A stretch of 64,000 nt of DNA from Rathayibacter sp. SW19 (GTDB lineage: Bacteria > Actinomycetota > Actinomycetes > Actinomycetales > Microbacteriaceae), in contig NZ_CP133020.1 in the NCBI RefSeq assembly GCF_030866825.1, forward strand, positions 1 through 64,000, given 5' to 3'. The notes below the pieces were generated by a model. The model worked only from the letters and a program-made list of their open reading frames with translations. It was not told the origin of the DNA and ran no database searches. A program made the position numbers and the translations under genes. Below are positions 43,693 through 52,770 of the stretch, piece by piece. Each line of letters starts with the position of its first letter. The first letter of the stretch is position 1.

Positions 43693-43886
43693 GGTCTCGA
43701 TACGCCTGCTCGCCCTTCGGCTACGCTCAGGGATCGAAAGCTCGCGGGCTACTCGACCACCGGAGGGATCCGCCTGCTCGCCCTTCGGCTACGCTCAGGG
43801 ATCGAAAGCTCGCGGGCTACTCGACCACCGGACGGATCCGCCCTTCGGCTACGCTCAGGGACCGAAGGCTCGCGGGCTACTCGACC
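43693..43886. repeat. Triplicated CTGAGC/CTACTCGACC intergenic repeat
   Basis: Three direct copies of a unit holding CCCTTCGGCTACGCTCAGGG, then CTCGCGGGCTACTCGACCA. Copies start at 43713, 43781 and 43841 (periods 68 and 60; the third lacks CCTGCTCG). Begins with GGTCTCGATACGCC as in copies at 11780 and 54409. Separates xdhB from xdhC. Confidence 0.8.
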
Positions 43887-43891
43887 AATGG

Positions 43892-46270
43892 CTAGCGGAC
43901 CAGCGCCGGCTGAGGTTCTGGAGTCTGCAACAGCCGGCTGGCGGCATCCTTCGCGGCATCGACAGCCCAGAAAACAGCCTCCGGGGTCGCGGGGGATCCG
44001 AGGTTGACCGGCCGGCCTGCCGGGCCGAACGCGCCGACCGCTTGACGAAGTGCCTCGCGCATGCTGAGCGCCAGCATCAGCGGCGGCTCACCGACCGCCT
44101 TGGACCCGTAGATCGAGCCCTCCTCGTGCGCTTGGTCGAACAGTGTCACATTGAACTCCTCCGGCATCTCTGAGAAGCTCGGAAGCTTGTACGTGCTCGC
44201 GGACTGGGTCTGCAGACGTCCCCGGTTCGGGCCGTCCGATGTGTCCCAGCGCAGGTCTTCCAACGTCAGCCATCCGACGCCTTGTACGTAGCCGCCCTCG
44301 ATCTGGCCGATGTCGATCATTGGAGACAACGAGTCCCCGACGTCGTGCACGATGTCGACCCTGCGCGTGTGATACGCGCCGGTGAACCCGTCGATCTCGA
44401 CCTCGGTCACCGCAGCGCCGTAGGCGAAGTACTTGAACGGCGAACCGGTCCAGGTCTCAGGATCCCAGTGCAGGCCCTCGGTTCGGTAGTAGCCGGCGGC
44501 AGACAATTGCACGCGCCGCAGGTACGCGGCCTGAGCCACCTCGGCGAATGTCAGCTCCTGGCCGGGCGCACTGAGCCCGGTGACCATGCCGTTGCCAAAG
44601 CGCACGTCCGCAGGGCTGACGTCGAGGATGCTGCCGGCGACCACGGCCATCCGGTCACGAATCTGGTCGCACGCGTTCTTGACCGCGCCGCCGTTGAGGT
44701 CGGTTCCGGTGCTCGCGGAGGTCGCAGACGTGTTGGGAATCTTGTCCGTGCGCGTCGGCGCCAGACGAACAGCCGAACGAGGAACGCCGAGGGCGGTTGC
44801 CGCGACCTGGATCATTTTGGTGTGCAGGCCCTGACCCATCTCGGTGCCGCCGTGATTGATCAGCACAGACCCGTCTTTATAGACGAGCACGAGGGCGCCC
44901 GCCTGGTTGAAGAACGAGACGTTGAACGAGATGCCGAACTTGACCGGCGTGATTGCCAGCCCGCGCTTGACATACGGATGGCTGTCGTTGAACGCTTCGA
45001 CCTCGTGCTGACGCCGCGCGAAGTCGGAGTTCTCGAGCAGCGTGGTCCAGATTGCGGGCATCCGCTGCGCGTCTTTCACTACCTGGCCGTACGGAGTCGT
45101 TTGACCGGGGGCGTAGAAGTTGCGGCGGCGCAGGTCGGCGGGGTCGATGCCGAGTGCTGGGGCGCATTTGCCGAACACGTCCTCGATGAGCAGCACACCC
45201 TGTGGCCCGCCGAAGCCACGGAACGCGGTCTGCGACGTCTTGTTGGTCTTTGCGATTCGACCGTTGACTTCGATGTTAGGCACCCAGTATGCGTTGTCGA
45301 TGTGGCACAGTGCGCGGGAGAGCACGGCCTCCATCAGGTCGAGGCACCATCCGCCGTCGGCGGTCATGTTCGCCTTCAACCCGACGAGTTTGCCGTCATC
45401 GTCGAAGCCGGCCTTCCAGGTCAGTTGGAAACCTGGTCGTTTGCCGGTGATTGTGATGTCTTGTGTGCGGTTCAGACGCAGTCGAACGGGCCGACCGGTC
45501 AGGGTGGTGCCGAGCGCGGCAATGGCAGCGAAGCCGTGCGGTTGCGTCTCCTTACCGCCGAAGCCGCCGCCCATCCGCAGCGATTGCACGGTGATGGCGT
45601 TGCTCGTGAGCCCCAGAACGTGCGCGACGATGGCCTGGCACTCTGCCGGGTTCTGCGTGCTCGACTGCACGTACAGCTGGCCGCCCTCGTCGTAGTAGGC
45701 GAGCGAAGCCTGGGTCTCGAGGTAGAAGTGCTCTTGGCAGCCTGTTTCGATCTCGCCTTCGAACACGTGCGCAGCCGACGACAGCGCTGCATCGACGTCT
45801 CCACGGCGAGAGACGCGCGCTTTGCCCTGGAACGAGCCGGCCGTGATCGCCTCACTGACCGTGATGACGGATGGCAGAGTCTCGTATTCGAGCTCGACTG
45901 CCGCGGCTCCCAGGCGCGCTGCCTCCGGGGTTTCACCGAGCACCCAGCACACGGCGTGGCCGTAGTACATGACCTCCGTGGGGAACAGCGGTTCGTCTCC
46001 CCAGATGCCCGCGTCGTTCAGGCCGGGTACATCCTCGGCCGTCAACACCCGCACAACGCCGGGAACTACGAGGGCCCGGTCGGTGCGCAGTGCAGTGATC
46101 AACGCGTGCGCCTGCGTGGCCTGCACCGGCCAGGCGGTCAGCGCATCACGGGTGAGGGTTGCGATATCGTCCGTGTACAGCGCCCGACCGGTCACATGGC
46201 CGACGGCGCTCTCGTGCGGTTCGTTCTGTCCGACGATGGGGCTCGCCGGGCGCTCTGACAGTGCGCTCAT
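43892..46270 (-). CDS. xdhB: Xanthine dehydrogenase, molybdopterin-binding subunit
   Basis: 792 residues. Catalytic subunit that hydroxylates hypoxanthine and xanthine to urate. Family segments: VGHVTGRALYTDDI near the N-terminus, MGGGFGGKETQ, AFRGFGGPQG, NHGGTEMGQGLHTKMIQVAA, TSATSASTGTDLNG, and the catalytic glutamate in GSKAVGEPPLMLA. Overlaps xdhA by 4 nt, giving a coupled pair. Confidence 0.96.
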   Translation of the reverse strand: MSALSERPASPIVGQNEPHESAVGHVTGRALYTDDIATLTRDALTAWPVQATQAHALITALRTDRALVVPGVVRVLTAEDVPGLNDAGIWGDEPLFPTEVMYYGHAVCWVLGETPEAARLGAAAVELEYETLPSVITVSEAITAGSFQGKARVSRRGDVDAALSSAAHVFEGEIETGCQEHFYLETQASLAYYDEGGQLYVQSSTQNPAECQAIVAHVLGLTSNAITVQSLRMGGGFGGKETQPHGFAAIAALGTTLTGRPVRLRLNRTQDITITGKRPGFQLTWKAGFDDDGKLVGLKANMTADGGWCLDLMEAVLSRALCHIDNAYWVPNIEVNGRIAKTNKTSQTAFRGFGGPQGVLLIEDVFGKCAPALGIDPADLRRRNFYAPGQTTPYGQVVKDAQRMPAIWTTLLENSDFARRQHEVEAFNDSHPYVKRGLAITPVKFGISFNVSFFNQAGALVLVYKDGSVLINHGGTEMGQGLHTKMIQVAATALGVPRSAVRLAPTRTDKIPNTSATSASTGTDLNGGAVKNACDQIRDRMAVVAGSILDVSPADVRFGNGMVTGLSAPGQELTFAEVAQAAYLRRVQLSAAGYYRTEGLHWDPETWTGSPFKYFAYGAAVTEVEIDGFTGAYHTRRVDIVHDVGDSLSPMIDIGQIEGGYVQGVGWLTLEDLRWDTSDGPNRGRLQTQSASTYKLPSFSEMPEEFNVTLFDQAHEEGSIYGSKAVGEPPLMLALSMREALRQAVGAFGPAGRPVNLGSPATPEAVFWAVDAAKDAASRLLQTPEPQPALVR

Positions 46271-47838
46271 ACTGAAACCTCCTGACTTTCTGATGCCTGA
46301 CCGTCGCCGGTCTGGACGTAAAGCTTAGGAAGCGCTTGTGACAGCATGATACGTCGGTATGCTGCGCTCGCCCGGTGATCCTCCATCGGGGTGCCCTCTG
46401 CACCAAGCACGGCGGATGCCGCAGCGATGGTGTCCTCGTTCCATGCCCTTCCGATCAAAGCGGCCTCCGTAGCGCGAGCGCGCAGCGGGGTGGCTGCCAC
46501 GCCGCCAAGGCCGATCATGGCACCGGTGACGATGCCGGCGTCGACCTCGAGCGCGAACGCGAGGGCCACACTGGAGATGTCGTCGAAGCGGCGCTTGGCG
46601 ATCTTGTGGAACGCGACGATGGGAGCGGTCGGCAGCGGAATGCGGATGGCGCGAATCAATTCGTGCGACTCGCGCACCGTGGTGCGGTAGCCGGTGAAGT
46701 ACTCGTCGATCGGGACCTCGCGCTCGCCGTCCAGGGACGCGAGCACAACTCGTGCGCCGAGCGCCAACAGTGCGGGAGGCGTGTCACCGATCGGGGAGCC
46801 AGTGCCCAGGTTGCCGCCGATCGTCGCCCGGTTGCGGATCAGCCGCGACGCGAACTGAGGGAAGAGCTCTGCGAGCAGCGGAATCCGGCCGTCGAGGTCG
46901 CGTTCCACTTCGGACAGCGTCAGCGCTGCACCGATTTCGACGAAGCCGCCGGTACTGGTGCTGCCGGTACCCACGTTTTCCGTGACGGTATCGAAGGTGC
47001 GCAGTTCCGGCAACCGGTCGATCGCAATGACGAGCGCGTTGCGACTCCCGCGCAGATTGACCTCGACGCCCCAGTCCGTCGAGCCGGCGAGCACTTTGGC
47101 TCCTGGGTTCTCGGCAAGCAGGGACAGCGCTTCGATGAGGGTGGACGGCCGCACAAAGCGCCCATCCGACGCCGTCAAGTCGGTGGCGACAGCAGCAGGA
47201 GCGGGCCGATCGCGGCGGAGAGCGAGGGCATCCGCCGGGTCAGGGTCGCCGAGAGCGTACGCGGCATCGCGGATCGGCCGGTAACCGGTGCAGCGGCAGA
47301 GGTTGCCGCCGAGCGCGTGCAGGTCGAAACCGTTCGGCCCGTGCTCGTGGTGCTCGTGCGAGATTTGCGATGCGCCGCCTTCATGTGCAGCGTCGTCGCT
47401 GCGCCCGCGACGGTAGAACTCGGCGGCCATGCTGCACGCGAAGCCGGAGGTGCAGTAGCCGCACTGGGAGCTTCCGTTGCTCGCCATTTCTGCCTGTACC
47501 GGGTTCAGGTGCTCCGGTGAGCCGAGGCCCTCCGATGTGACGATCTCTTGGCCGTCCAGAGCAGCGACCGGAATCAGACAGGAGTTGACCGAGTTCCAGG
47601 CGGTGCCGCCGTGGCCATCCGGCCCGGCGACCAGGACGGCGCACGCGCCGCACTCACCCTCGGCGCAGCCTTCCTTGCTGCCGGTCAGGCCGCGGGTACG
47701 CAGCCAATCCAGCGCGGTCGTGTGAGATGCGACCTCGCCCAGCGGGCGCTGCTGGCCGTTCACAATCACTCCGGGCCACTTCGTGGTGGCGGTGTGAGCC
47801 GCGTTGATTTCAGAAACTGGGCGACTTTGCTCGTTCAT
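46267..47838 (-). CDS. xdhA: Xanthine dehydrogenase, fused 2Fe-2S / FAD subunit
   Basis: 523 residues, GAGGT 6 nt before the ATG. Residues 20-205: two 2Fe-2S domains (CAEGECGACAVLV; CGYCTSGFACSMAAEF ... GNLCRCTGYRPI). Residues 240-520: FAD-binding domain (STDWGVEVNLR, IGGNLGTGSPIGDTPPALLALGA). Passes electrons from the Mo site to NAD. An unusual His-rich insert (HEHHEHGPN, about 20 residues) sits between the two cysteine clusters of the second FeS domain. Transcribed from a promoter in 47839-47967. Confidence 0.96.
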   Translation of the reverse strand: MNEQSRPVSEINAAHTATTKWPGVIVNGQQRPLGEVASHTTALDWLRTRGLTGSKEGCAEGECGACAVLVAGPDGHGGTAWNSVNSCLIPVAALDGQEIVTSEGLGSPEHLNPVQAEMASNGSSQCGYCTSGFACSMAAEFYRRGRSDDAAHEGGASQISHEHHEHGPNGFDLHALGGNLCRCTGYRPIRDAAYALGDPDPADALALRRDRPAPAAVATDLTASDGRFVRPSTLIEALSLLAENPGAKVLAGSTDWGVEVNLRGSRNALVIAIDRLPELRTFDTVTENVGTGSTSTGGFVEIGAALTLSEVERDLDGRIPLLAELFPQFASRLIRNRATIGGNLGTGSPIGDTPPALLALGARVVLASLDGEREVPIDEYFTGYRTTVRESHELIRAIRIPLPTAPIVAFHKIAKRRFDDISSVALAFALEVDAGIVTGAMIGLGGVAATPLRARATEAALIGRAWNEDTIAAASAVLGAEGTPMEDHRASAAYRRIMLSQALPKLYVQTGDGQASESQEVSV

Positions 47839-47870
47839 CGGGTACCTCGTCAGTCCGACAATCGCAACTG

Positions 47871-47889
47871 AATTCCGAGAGGCGGAATT
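47871..47889. promoter_or_regulatory. Perfect palindrome upstream of xdhA
   Basis: AATTCCG-AGAGG-CGGAATT, 7-bp arms, 33 bp before the xdhA start. IclR-family regulators commonly bind such TTCCG/CGGAA palindromes. The regulon-type site at 47894 follows after 4 bp. Confidence 0.6.
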
Positions 47890-47893
47890 AGAT

Positions 47894-47908
47894 TATTGCG
47901 ATACGAGA
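47894..47908 (+). promoter_or_regulatory. Candidate purine-regulon site (xdhA)
   Basis: TATTGCGATACGAGA shares the ten-base core CGATACGAGA with the site upstream of uraD (60783). 56 bp from the xdhA start. Confidence 0.5.
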
Positions 47909-47967
47909 ATGGTAAGACGTGCCAGAGTGAATCGTCAAGCGAGCCAGAGCGGTCGCCGGCGCTTTGC

Positions 47968-48723
47968 TCAGATGTTGGCGGCGTTCTTTGCGATGTTCGC
48001 GACTGCTTCTCTCAACAGCGGGATGGCCCGTGCAGCGAACGCGTCATCGACCCGAGCCTCGGGTCCAGAGACAGAGATCGCGGTCGGCGTCGGAGCGCCG
48101 GGGATGGCCATGGCGAAGCAGCGCACGCCGAGCTCCTGCTCCCCCGCGTCGATCGAGTAGCCGCGCTCGCGGATGGCGGCAAGGTCTTTCAGCAATTCGT
48201 CGACAGTGCCGATGCTCGTCGCGGTCGGGGTCGGCATGCCCGCGCGTTCGACGATGCCACGCACCGTTTCATCGTCGAGTTGGGCGAGGATGGCCTTGCC
48301 GACGCCGGTGTCGTGCGTGTGCGCGCGCCGGCCGACCTCGGTGAACATGCGCATCGCGTGCGGGGAGGGGACCTGGGCAACGTAGACGACCATGTCCGAG
48401 TCCAGCATCGCCATGTTCGAGGTCTCGCCGAGACGGTCGACGAGCCACTTCAACTGCGGGCGCGCGAGCGCTCCGAACTGCTTGTTCGCAGCCTCGCCGA
48501 GACGCACCAGCCGTGGGCCGAGGGCATACCTGCGGTTGGCGAGCTGGCGTACGTAGCCGAGCGAAACGAGGGTGCGCAGCAGACGGTGGATCGTAGGGAG
48601 CGGAAGCTGTGCCATCGTGGACAGTTCGCTCAGGGTGACGTCGCCACCGGCATCCGTGATCAACTCGAGCAGGTCGAACACGCGCACGACCGACTTGACG
48701 CCCTCAGAAGTCTTCTCCGCCAT
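47968..48723 (-). CDS. IclR-family transcriptional regulator (AllR-like)
   Basis: 251 residues from ATG 48723 (GGAGGG 7 nt upstream; an in-frame start at 48756 lacks one). Winged helix-turn-helix at residues 25-60 (TLSELSTMAQLPLPTIHRLLRTL in part: LPLPTIHRLLRTL), then a GAF-like effector domain ending with GAPTPTAISVSGPEARV. Divergent from aceB and upstream of xdhA in the centre of the island. AllR of E. coli and Streptomyces, which responds to allantoin/glyoxylate, is of this family; an equivalent role is inferred. Confidence 0.85.
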   Translation of the reverse strand: MAEKTSEGVKSVVRVFDLLELITDAGGDVTLSELSTMAQLPLPTIHRLLRTLVSLGYVRQLANRRYALGPRLVRLGEAANKQFGALARPQLKWLVDRLGETSNMAMLDSDMVVYVAQVPSPHAMRMFTEVGRRAHTHDTGVGKAILAQLDDETVRGIVERAGMPTPTATSIGTVDELLKDLAAIRERGYSIDAGEQELGVRCFAMAIPGAPTPTAISVSGPEARVDDAFAARAIPLLREAVANIAKNAANI

Positions 48724-48995
48724 GACCGAACCCTCCGGGTTGACCGCTGTCGACAAATCTTATCCGCATGGTGGAAACTGCCGAACATACCCACGATACT
48801 GGATCGGTCGCCCGTGCTCAGATCCCCAGGTTGTCGTCCGGAGGTCTGATCACTTGAGATTCCGCGATTCAGACAATAACATCCAAAGTACGGAAATATC
48901 CAAGATACGGAAAGAATCTTCCGATCATTCGGCCAAGGGTGGTTGTCGCCACGCTCGCTGCCGCTGTATGAGCGCTGTATGAGAAGGGCACGTCC
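48724..48995. promoter_or_regulatory. Divergent IclR/aceB control region
   Basis: 272-bp gap. Contains the regulon site TTCCGCGATTCAGA (48860-48873), two direct TACGGAAA sequences 17 bp apart (48889, 48906), and CGGAA-N6-TTCCG (48908-48923). The TTCCG/CGGAA half-sites resemble those of the xdhA palindrome. Confidence 0.55.
48860..48873 (+). promoter_or_regulatory. Candidate purine-regulon site (aceB / iclR)
   Basis: TTCCGCGATTCAGA, closest to the guanine deaminase site (TTTCACGATGCAGA on the same strand sense) and one base shorter than the uraD site. Confidence 0.45.
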
Positions 48996-50657
48996 ATGAC
49001 GATCACGATTAATGCAGGTGGAGACAGTGCGAGCGGAGACAGTGCGAGCGGAGACAGTGCTAGCGGAGACAGTGCTAGCGGAGACAGTGCGAGCGGCACA
49101 GAGGGGATCCTGACTGAGGACGCTCTGGCCTTCCTCGAGCGACTGCAGCGACAGTTCAATCAGCGGCGGCTGGCATTGCTGAGCACTCGGGTCGAGAAGC
49201 GCGCGACCGTGGCGGCCACGGGGCGACTCGATTTTCTGGACGAGACCGCGGAGATCCGCGAGCGAGAGTGGAGCGTCGCATCCGCACCGGCTCGACTGAC
49301 GGACCGGCGCGTGGAGATCACCGGCCCGGCGGTGCCGGCGAAGATGGCGATCAATGCCCTGAACTCCGGCGCCAACGTGTGGCTGGCCGACCTTGAAGAT
49401 GCGTCTTCGCCGACCTGGCACAACGTGGTCGAATCGCAGGTCAATCTGCGCGACGCCGCTCGAGGCACCCTTGCTTACACCTCGCCAGAGGGCAAGGCGT
49501 ACGCCGTGCGAACGGACGCACCGCTGCCAACCGTCGTGACGCGACCGAGAGGCTGGCACCTGACCGAGAAGCACATCATGATCGACGGGGAGCGAGCATC
49601 CGCTTCTCTGGTCGACTTCGGGCTGCACTTCTTTCACAATGCCAAGCAATTGATCGAAAACGGTGACGGACCGTACTACTACTTGCCGAAGATCGAGAGC
49701 CATCTTGAGGCCCGCCTGTGGAACGACGTGTTCGTGTTCGCACAGGACGCCCTCGGAATCGAGCAGGGCACGATCCGGGCGACCGTGCTGATCGAGACGA
49801 TTCCCGCCGCGTTCGAGATGGACGAGATCCTCTACGAGTTGAGGGACCACGCCTCCGGCCTGAACGCTGGCCGGTGGGACTATCTGTTCAGCATCATCAA
49901 GAACTTCCGCGACGCGGGCGGCACCTTCGTGCTGCCCGACCGAGCACTCATCACCATGACCGCGCCGTTCATGCGGGCATACACGGAGCTGCTCGTGAAG
50001 ACCTGCCACCGCCGCGGTGCCTTCGCGATGGGCGGCATGGCCGCGTTCATTCCGAATCGCGCGGAGCCGGAGATCACCGCGAACGCGTTCGAGAAGGTGC
50101 GCGCCGACAAGACGCGCGAGGCCAACGACGGTTTCGACGGCTCGTGGGTTGCGCATCCGGACCTCGTGTCGATCTGCCGCGAGGTCTTCGACGGCGTGCT
50201 CCGCGGGGCGCCCAACCAGCTCGGCAAGCAGCGGCCGGAGGTGGCAGTGACCGCTGCCGACCTGCTCGACACGCGCATCGAGGGCGGCGTCGTAACCGAG
50301 GACGGTGTGCGCACCAACCTGTATGTGGCCGTTGCGTATGTGGCGGCGTGGTTCGGGGGCAATGGCGCAGCTGCCATCCGCAACCTGATGGAGGATGCCG
50401 CGACCGCGGAGATCTCCCGCTCGCAAGTCTGGCAGCACCTCAACAGCAGTGTCACGCTTGCAGACACCGGCGCGATCTTGACGCGCGAACTCGTGCGTCG
50501 CCTGCTTGACGAGGAAGTGGAACGCTTGCGCGGCGAAGTGAGCGCTGAGGCATTCGACGCGAACTACCGGCCGGCCGCCGAGCTGGTCGCCGAGATCTGC
50601 CTGTCGAGCGACTACACCGACTTTTTGACCATTCCCGCCTACGAACTGCTCGGCTGA
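48996..50657 (+). CDS. aceB: Malate synthase A
   Basis: 553 residues, GAAGGG upstream. Condenses glyoxylate with acetyl-CoA to malate, consuming glyoxylate produced from allantoin. Family features: ALNSGANVWLADLEDASSPTW, RPRGWHL, ATVLIETIPAAFEMDEILYEL, and LNAGRWDYLFSIIK (malate synthase signature). An N-terminal extension of five GDSAS pentapeptides (49020-49094) precedes the normal start of the fold. Divergent from the IclR gene and followed 3 nt later by the aldolase-like gene, so an operon aceB-aldolase-allE is likely. Confidence 0.95.
   Translation: MTITINAGGDSASGDSASGDSASGDSASGDSASGTEGILTEDALAFLERLQRQFNQRRLALLSTRVEKRATVAATGRLDFLDETAEIREREWSVASAPARLTDRRVEITGPAVPAKMAINALNSGANVWLADLEDASSPTWHNVVESQVNLRDAARGTLAYTSPEGKAYAVRTDAPLPTVVTRPRGWHLTEKHIMIDGERASASLVDFGLHFFHNAKQLIENGDGPYYYLPKIESHLEARLWNDVFVFAQDALGIEQGTIRATVLIETIPAAFEMDEILYELRDHASGLNAGRWDYLFSIIKNFRDAGGTFVLPDRALITMTAPFMRAYTELLVKTCHRRGAFAMGGMAAFIPNRAEPEITANAFEKVRADKTREANDGFDGSWVAHPDLVSICREVFDGVLRGAPNQLGKQRPEVAVTAADLLDTRIEGGVVTEDGVRTNLYVAVAYVAAWFGGNGAAAIRNLMEDAATAEISRSQVWQHLNSSVTLADTGAILTRELVRRLLDEEVERLRGEVSAEAFDANYRPAAELVAEICLSSDYTDFLTIPAYELLG
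49020..49094 (+). repeat. 15-bp in-frame tandem repeat in aceB, 5 units
   Basis: Five units GGAGACAGTGCKAGC (K = G or T), nearly identical, encoding GDSAS repeats at the N-terminus of malate synthase. Confidence 0.9.
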
Positions 50658-50660
50658 GCC

Positions 50661-51956
50661 GTGTCGACCACTCGATCGCTGCCCGCGGCGCGGCTGGCTG
50701 AAATCGACGCGCTCCTGGCGTCGACAGACCAACTGCTTGCCACGAACTATCCGGGCGACGACGGCTCCCGCCAACCCGTGCACACCGTGTACGTTCCGGC
50801 CGATCGCTACACGCCGTCCTTGCCTGCACAGTGGGGCGAGCAGGCGCTCGCCGCGGCGGATGCCCATGGCGGGCTCGGCGCGCTCAGTGCGCTGCTCGGG
50901 CAGGATGCCGCGGTTGCGGCTGCGGTTGTGCCGCGCGTGCTCGCGAAGCTTGAAGTCGAACCGATCGAGGATCTTCGGCTCGATTTCGAGGACGGCTACG
51001 GCAATCGCTCGGACGACACCGAGGACGCCGATGCGCTCGCCGCGGTTGCAGCCGTCACAGCTGCAGTGTCGGCGGGGGTTGCGCCGCCGTTCATCGGCAT
51101 CCGATTCAAATGCTTCGAGGCGGCGACGCGCGCACGAGGGTTGCGCACGCTCGATCTGTTCGTCTCCGGCCTGGTCGGGGCGGGCGAATTGCCGGCCGGA
51201 CTCGTGCTGACACTGCCCAAGGTGACAACCGTCGCGCAGGTGCGAGCCATGGAGCTGGCCGTCGCGTCGCTCGAGCAGGTGCACGGGCTGCCGGCCGGGC
51301 GACTGCGATTCGAGGTGCAGGTGGAGACGCCGCAGTTGATCCTCGGCGCCGATGGCACCTCGCCGGTGGCGCAGTTGCCGCACGTGGTTCCCGGCCGGAT
51401 CAGCGGGCTGCACTACGGCACGTATGACTACAGCGCATCGCTGGAGATCGCCGCGCAATACCAGTCGATGGAACACCCGGTCGCGGACTTCGCGAAGCAG
51501 GTCATGCAGCTGGCGGCCGCGGGCACCGGCATTCGACTTTCGGATGGCTCGACCAACGTCGTGCCCGTCGGCGCCGGTGTCGAAGACGCCTGGCGCCTGC
51601 ACGGCAGGCTCGTGCGGCGCTCGCTGGAGCGCGGTTACTACCAGGGCTGGGACATGCATCCTGCCCAGTTGCCGTCTCGGTTCAGTGCGACGTATGCGTT
51701 CTATCGGGAGGGCTACGCGGCCGCGGCTGTGCGGCTGCGCAACTATCTGGGCGGTGTCGCTGGAGCCGTGATGGACGAACCCGCAACAGCACGGGCACTC
51801 GCCGGCTTCGTCTGCCGGGGGCTGGACTGCGGCGCGCTCAGCGCTGACGAAGTCGAACGGGACGTTGCGGTACCGGTTGCGAGGTTGCAGGAGTTGGCGC
51901 ATCCGGGGTTGCATGCGCATCCGGAGTCCACATTCGAGACGAGGAACAGATCATGA
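50661..51956 (+). CDS. HpcH/HpaI/CitE-like aldolase-superfamily protein (DUF6986 type)
   Basis: 431 residues from GTG 50661. The TIM-barrel carbon-carbon lyase superfamily pattern is seen: DLRLDFEDGYGNRSDD (metal/phosphate region), FIGIRFKCFEAATR (Arg), LVLTLPKV, RFEVQVETPQLIL (metal-binding Glu) and GLHYGTYDYSASLEI. The end overlaps allE (ATGA). Actinobacterial homologues recur next to allantoin genes and have been classed as a domain of unknown function; enzyme activity is not established. It could act on ureidoglycolate or on a glyoxylate-derived aldol. Confidence 0.75.
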   Translation: MSTTRSLPAARLAEIDALLASTDQLLATNYPGDDGSRQPVHTVYVPADRYTPSLPAQWGEQALAAADAHGGLGALSALLGQDAAVAAAVVPRVLAKLEVEPIEDLRLDFEDGYGNRSDDTEDADALAAVAAVTAAVSAGVAPPFIGIRFKCFEAATRARGLRTLDLFVSGLVGAGELPAGLVLTLPKVTTVAQVRAMELAVASLEQVHGLPAGRLRFEVQVETPQLILGADGTSPVAQLPHVVPGRISGLHYGTYDYSASLEIAAQYQSMEHPVADFAKQVMQLAAAGTGIRLSDGSTNVVPVGAGVEDAWRLHGRLVRRSLERGYYQGWDMHPAQLPSRFSATYAFYREGYAAAAVRLRNYLGGVAGAVMDEPATARALAGFVCRGLDCGALSADEVERDVAVPVARLQELAHPGLHAHPESTFETRNRS

Positions 51957-52765
51957 GCACCTACTATTCGCCCGAGGGCGGACTGCCGCCGCAGACCACA
52001 CTGCTTACCGATCGCGCGATCGTGCGCGAGGCGTACACCGTCATCCCCAAGGGTGTGCTGCGCGACATCGTCACGAGCAACCTGCCCGGCTGGCGCAACA
52101 CGCGGTCCTGGATCATCGCCCGACCGATCGCAGGCTTCGCCACGACCTTCTCACAACTGATCGTCGAAGTCGGCGCCGGCGGCGGCAGCGATGCGCCGGA
52201 GGCTGAGGCCGGTGTCGAGGGCGTCGTGTTTCTCACGCAGGGCGCGCTCGAGTTGACCTTGGACGGTACCGTCCACCATCTCGAGCCCGGCGGCTACGCC
52301 TATCTGGCGGCAGGGGCCGCATGGTCGGTCGCCAACGACAGCGACGGGCCGGCCACGTTCCAGTGGATCCGCAAGGCCTACGAACCGCTCGAGGGTTATT
52401 CAGTGTTGTCGTTCGTAACGCGCGATCAGGATGTTGCACCCGTCGCGATGCCCGGCACGAACGACGCCTGGGCGACGACACGTTTCGTCGACCCGAACGA
52501 CCTCGCCCACGACATGCATGTCAACATCGTCACGTTTGCACCCGGCGGCACGATTCCGTTCGCCGAAACCCACGTGATGGAGCACGGGCTGTATGTGCTC
52601 GAGGGTAAAGCCGTCTACCGGCTCAACGACGACTGGGTCGAGGTCGAGGCAGGCGACTTCATGTGGCTGCGTGCGTTCTGCCCGCAGGCCTGCTACGCCG
52701 GTGGGCCCGGCCCGTTCCGTTACCTGCTCTACAAAGACGTCAACCGGCAGATCCGCCTGACGTAG
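51953..52765 (+). CDS. allE: (S)-ureidoglycine aminohydrolase
   Basis: 270 residues, bicupin. Converts (S)-ureidoglycine to (S)-ureidoglycolate with release of ammonia, downstream of allantoate amidohydrolase. Mn-binding residues of the second cupin: E, H, H in FAETHVMEHGLYVLEG and Q in FCPQACYAGG; also LTDRAIVREAYTVIPKG at the start, as in E. coli AllE (YlbA). Coupled to the upstream aldolase-like gene. The allantoate amidohydrolase that makes its substrate is not in this window. Confidence 0.9.
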   Translation: MSTYYSPEGGLPPQTTLLTDRAIVREAYTVIPKGVLRDIVTSNLPGWRNTRSWIIARPIAGFATTFSQLIVEVGAGGGSDAPEAEAGVEGVVFLTQGALELTLDGTVHHLEPGGYAYLAAGAAWSVANDSDGPATFQWIRKAYEPLEGYSVLSFVTRDQDVAPVAMPGTNDAWATTRFVDPNDLAHDMHVNIVTFAPGGTIPFAETHVMEHGLYVLEGKAVYRLNDDWVEVEAGDFMWLRAFCPQACYAGGPGPFRYLLYKDVNRQIRLT

Positions 52766-52770
52766 TCGCG

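Noticed and set aside
48660..51920. Very long open frame (over 1000 codons) on the minus strand opposite aceB and the aldolase-like gene
   Set aside because: Arg/His/Gln-rich translation with no domain, exactly antisense to two well-supported genes; a GC-rich codon-position artefact.
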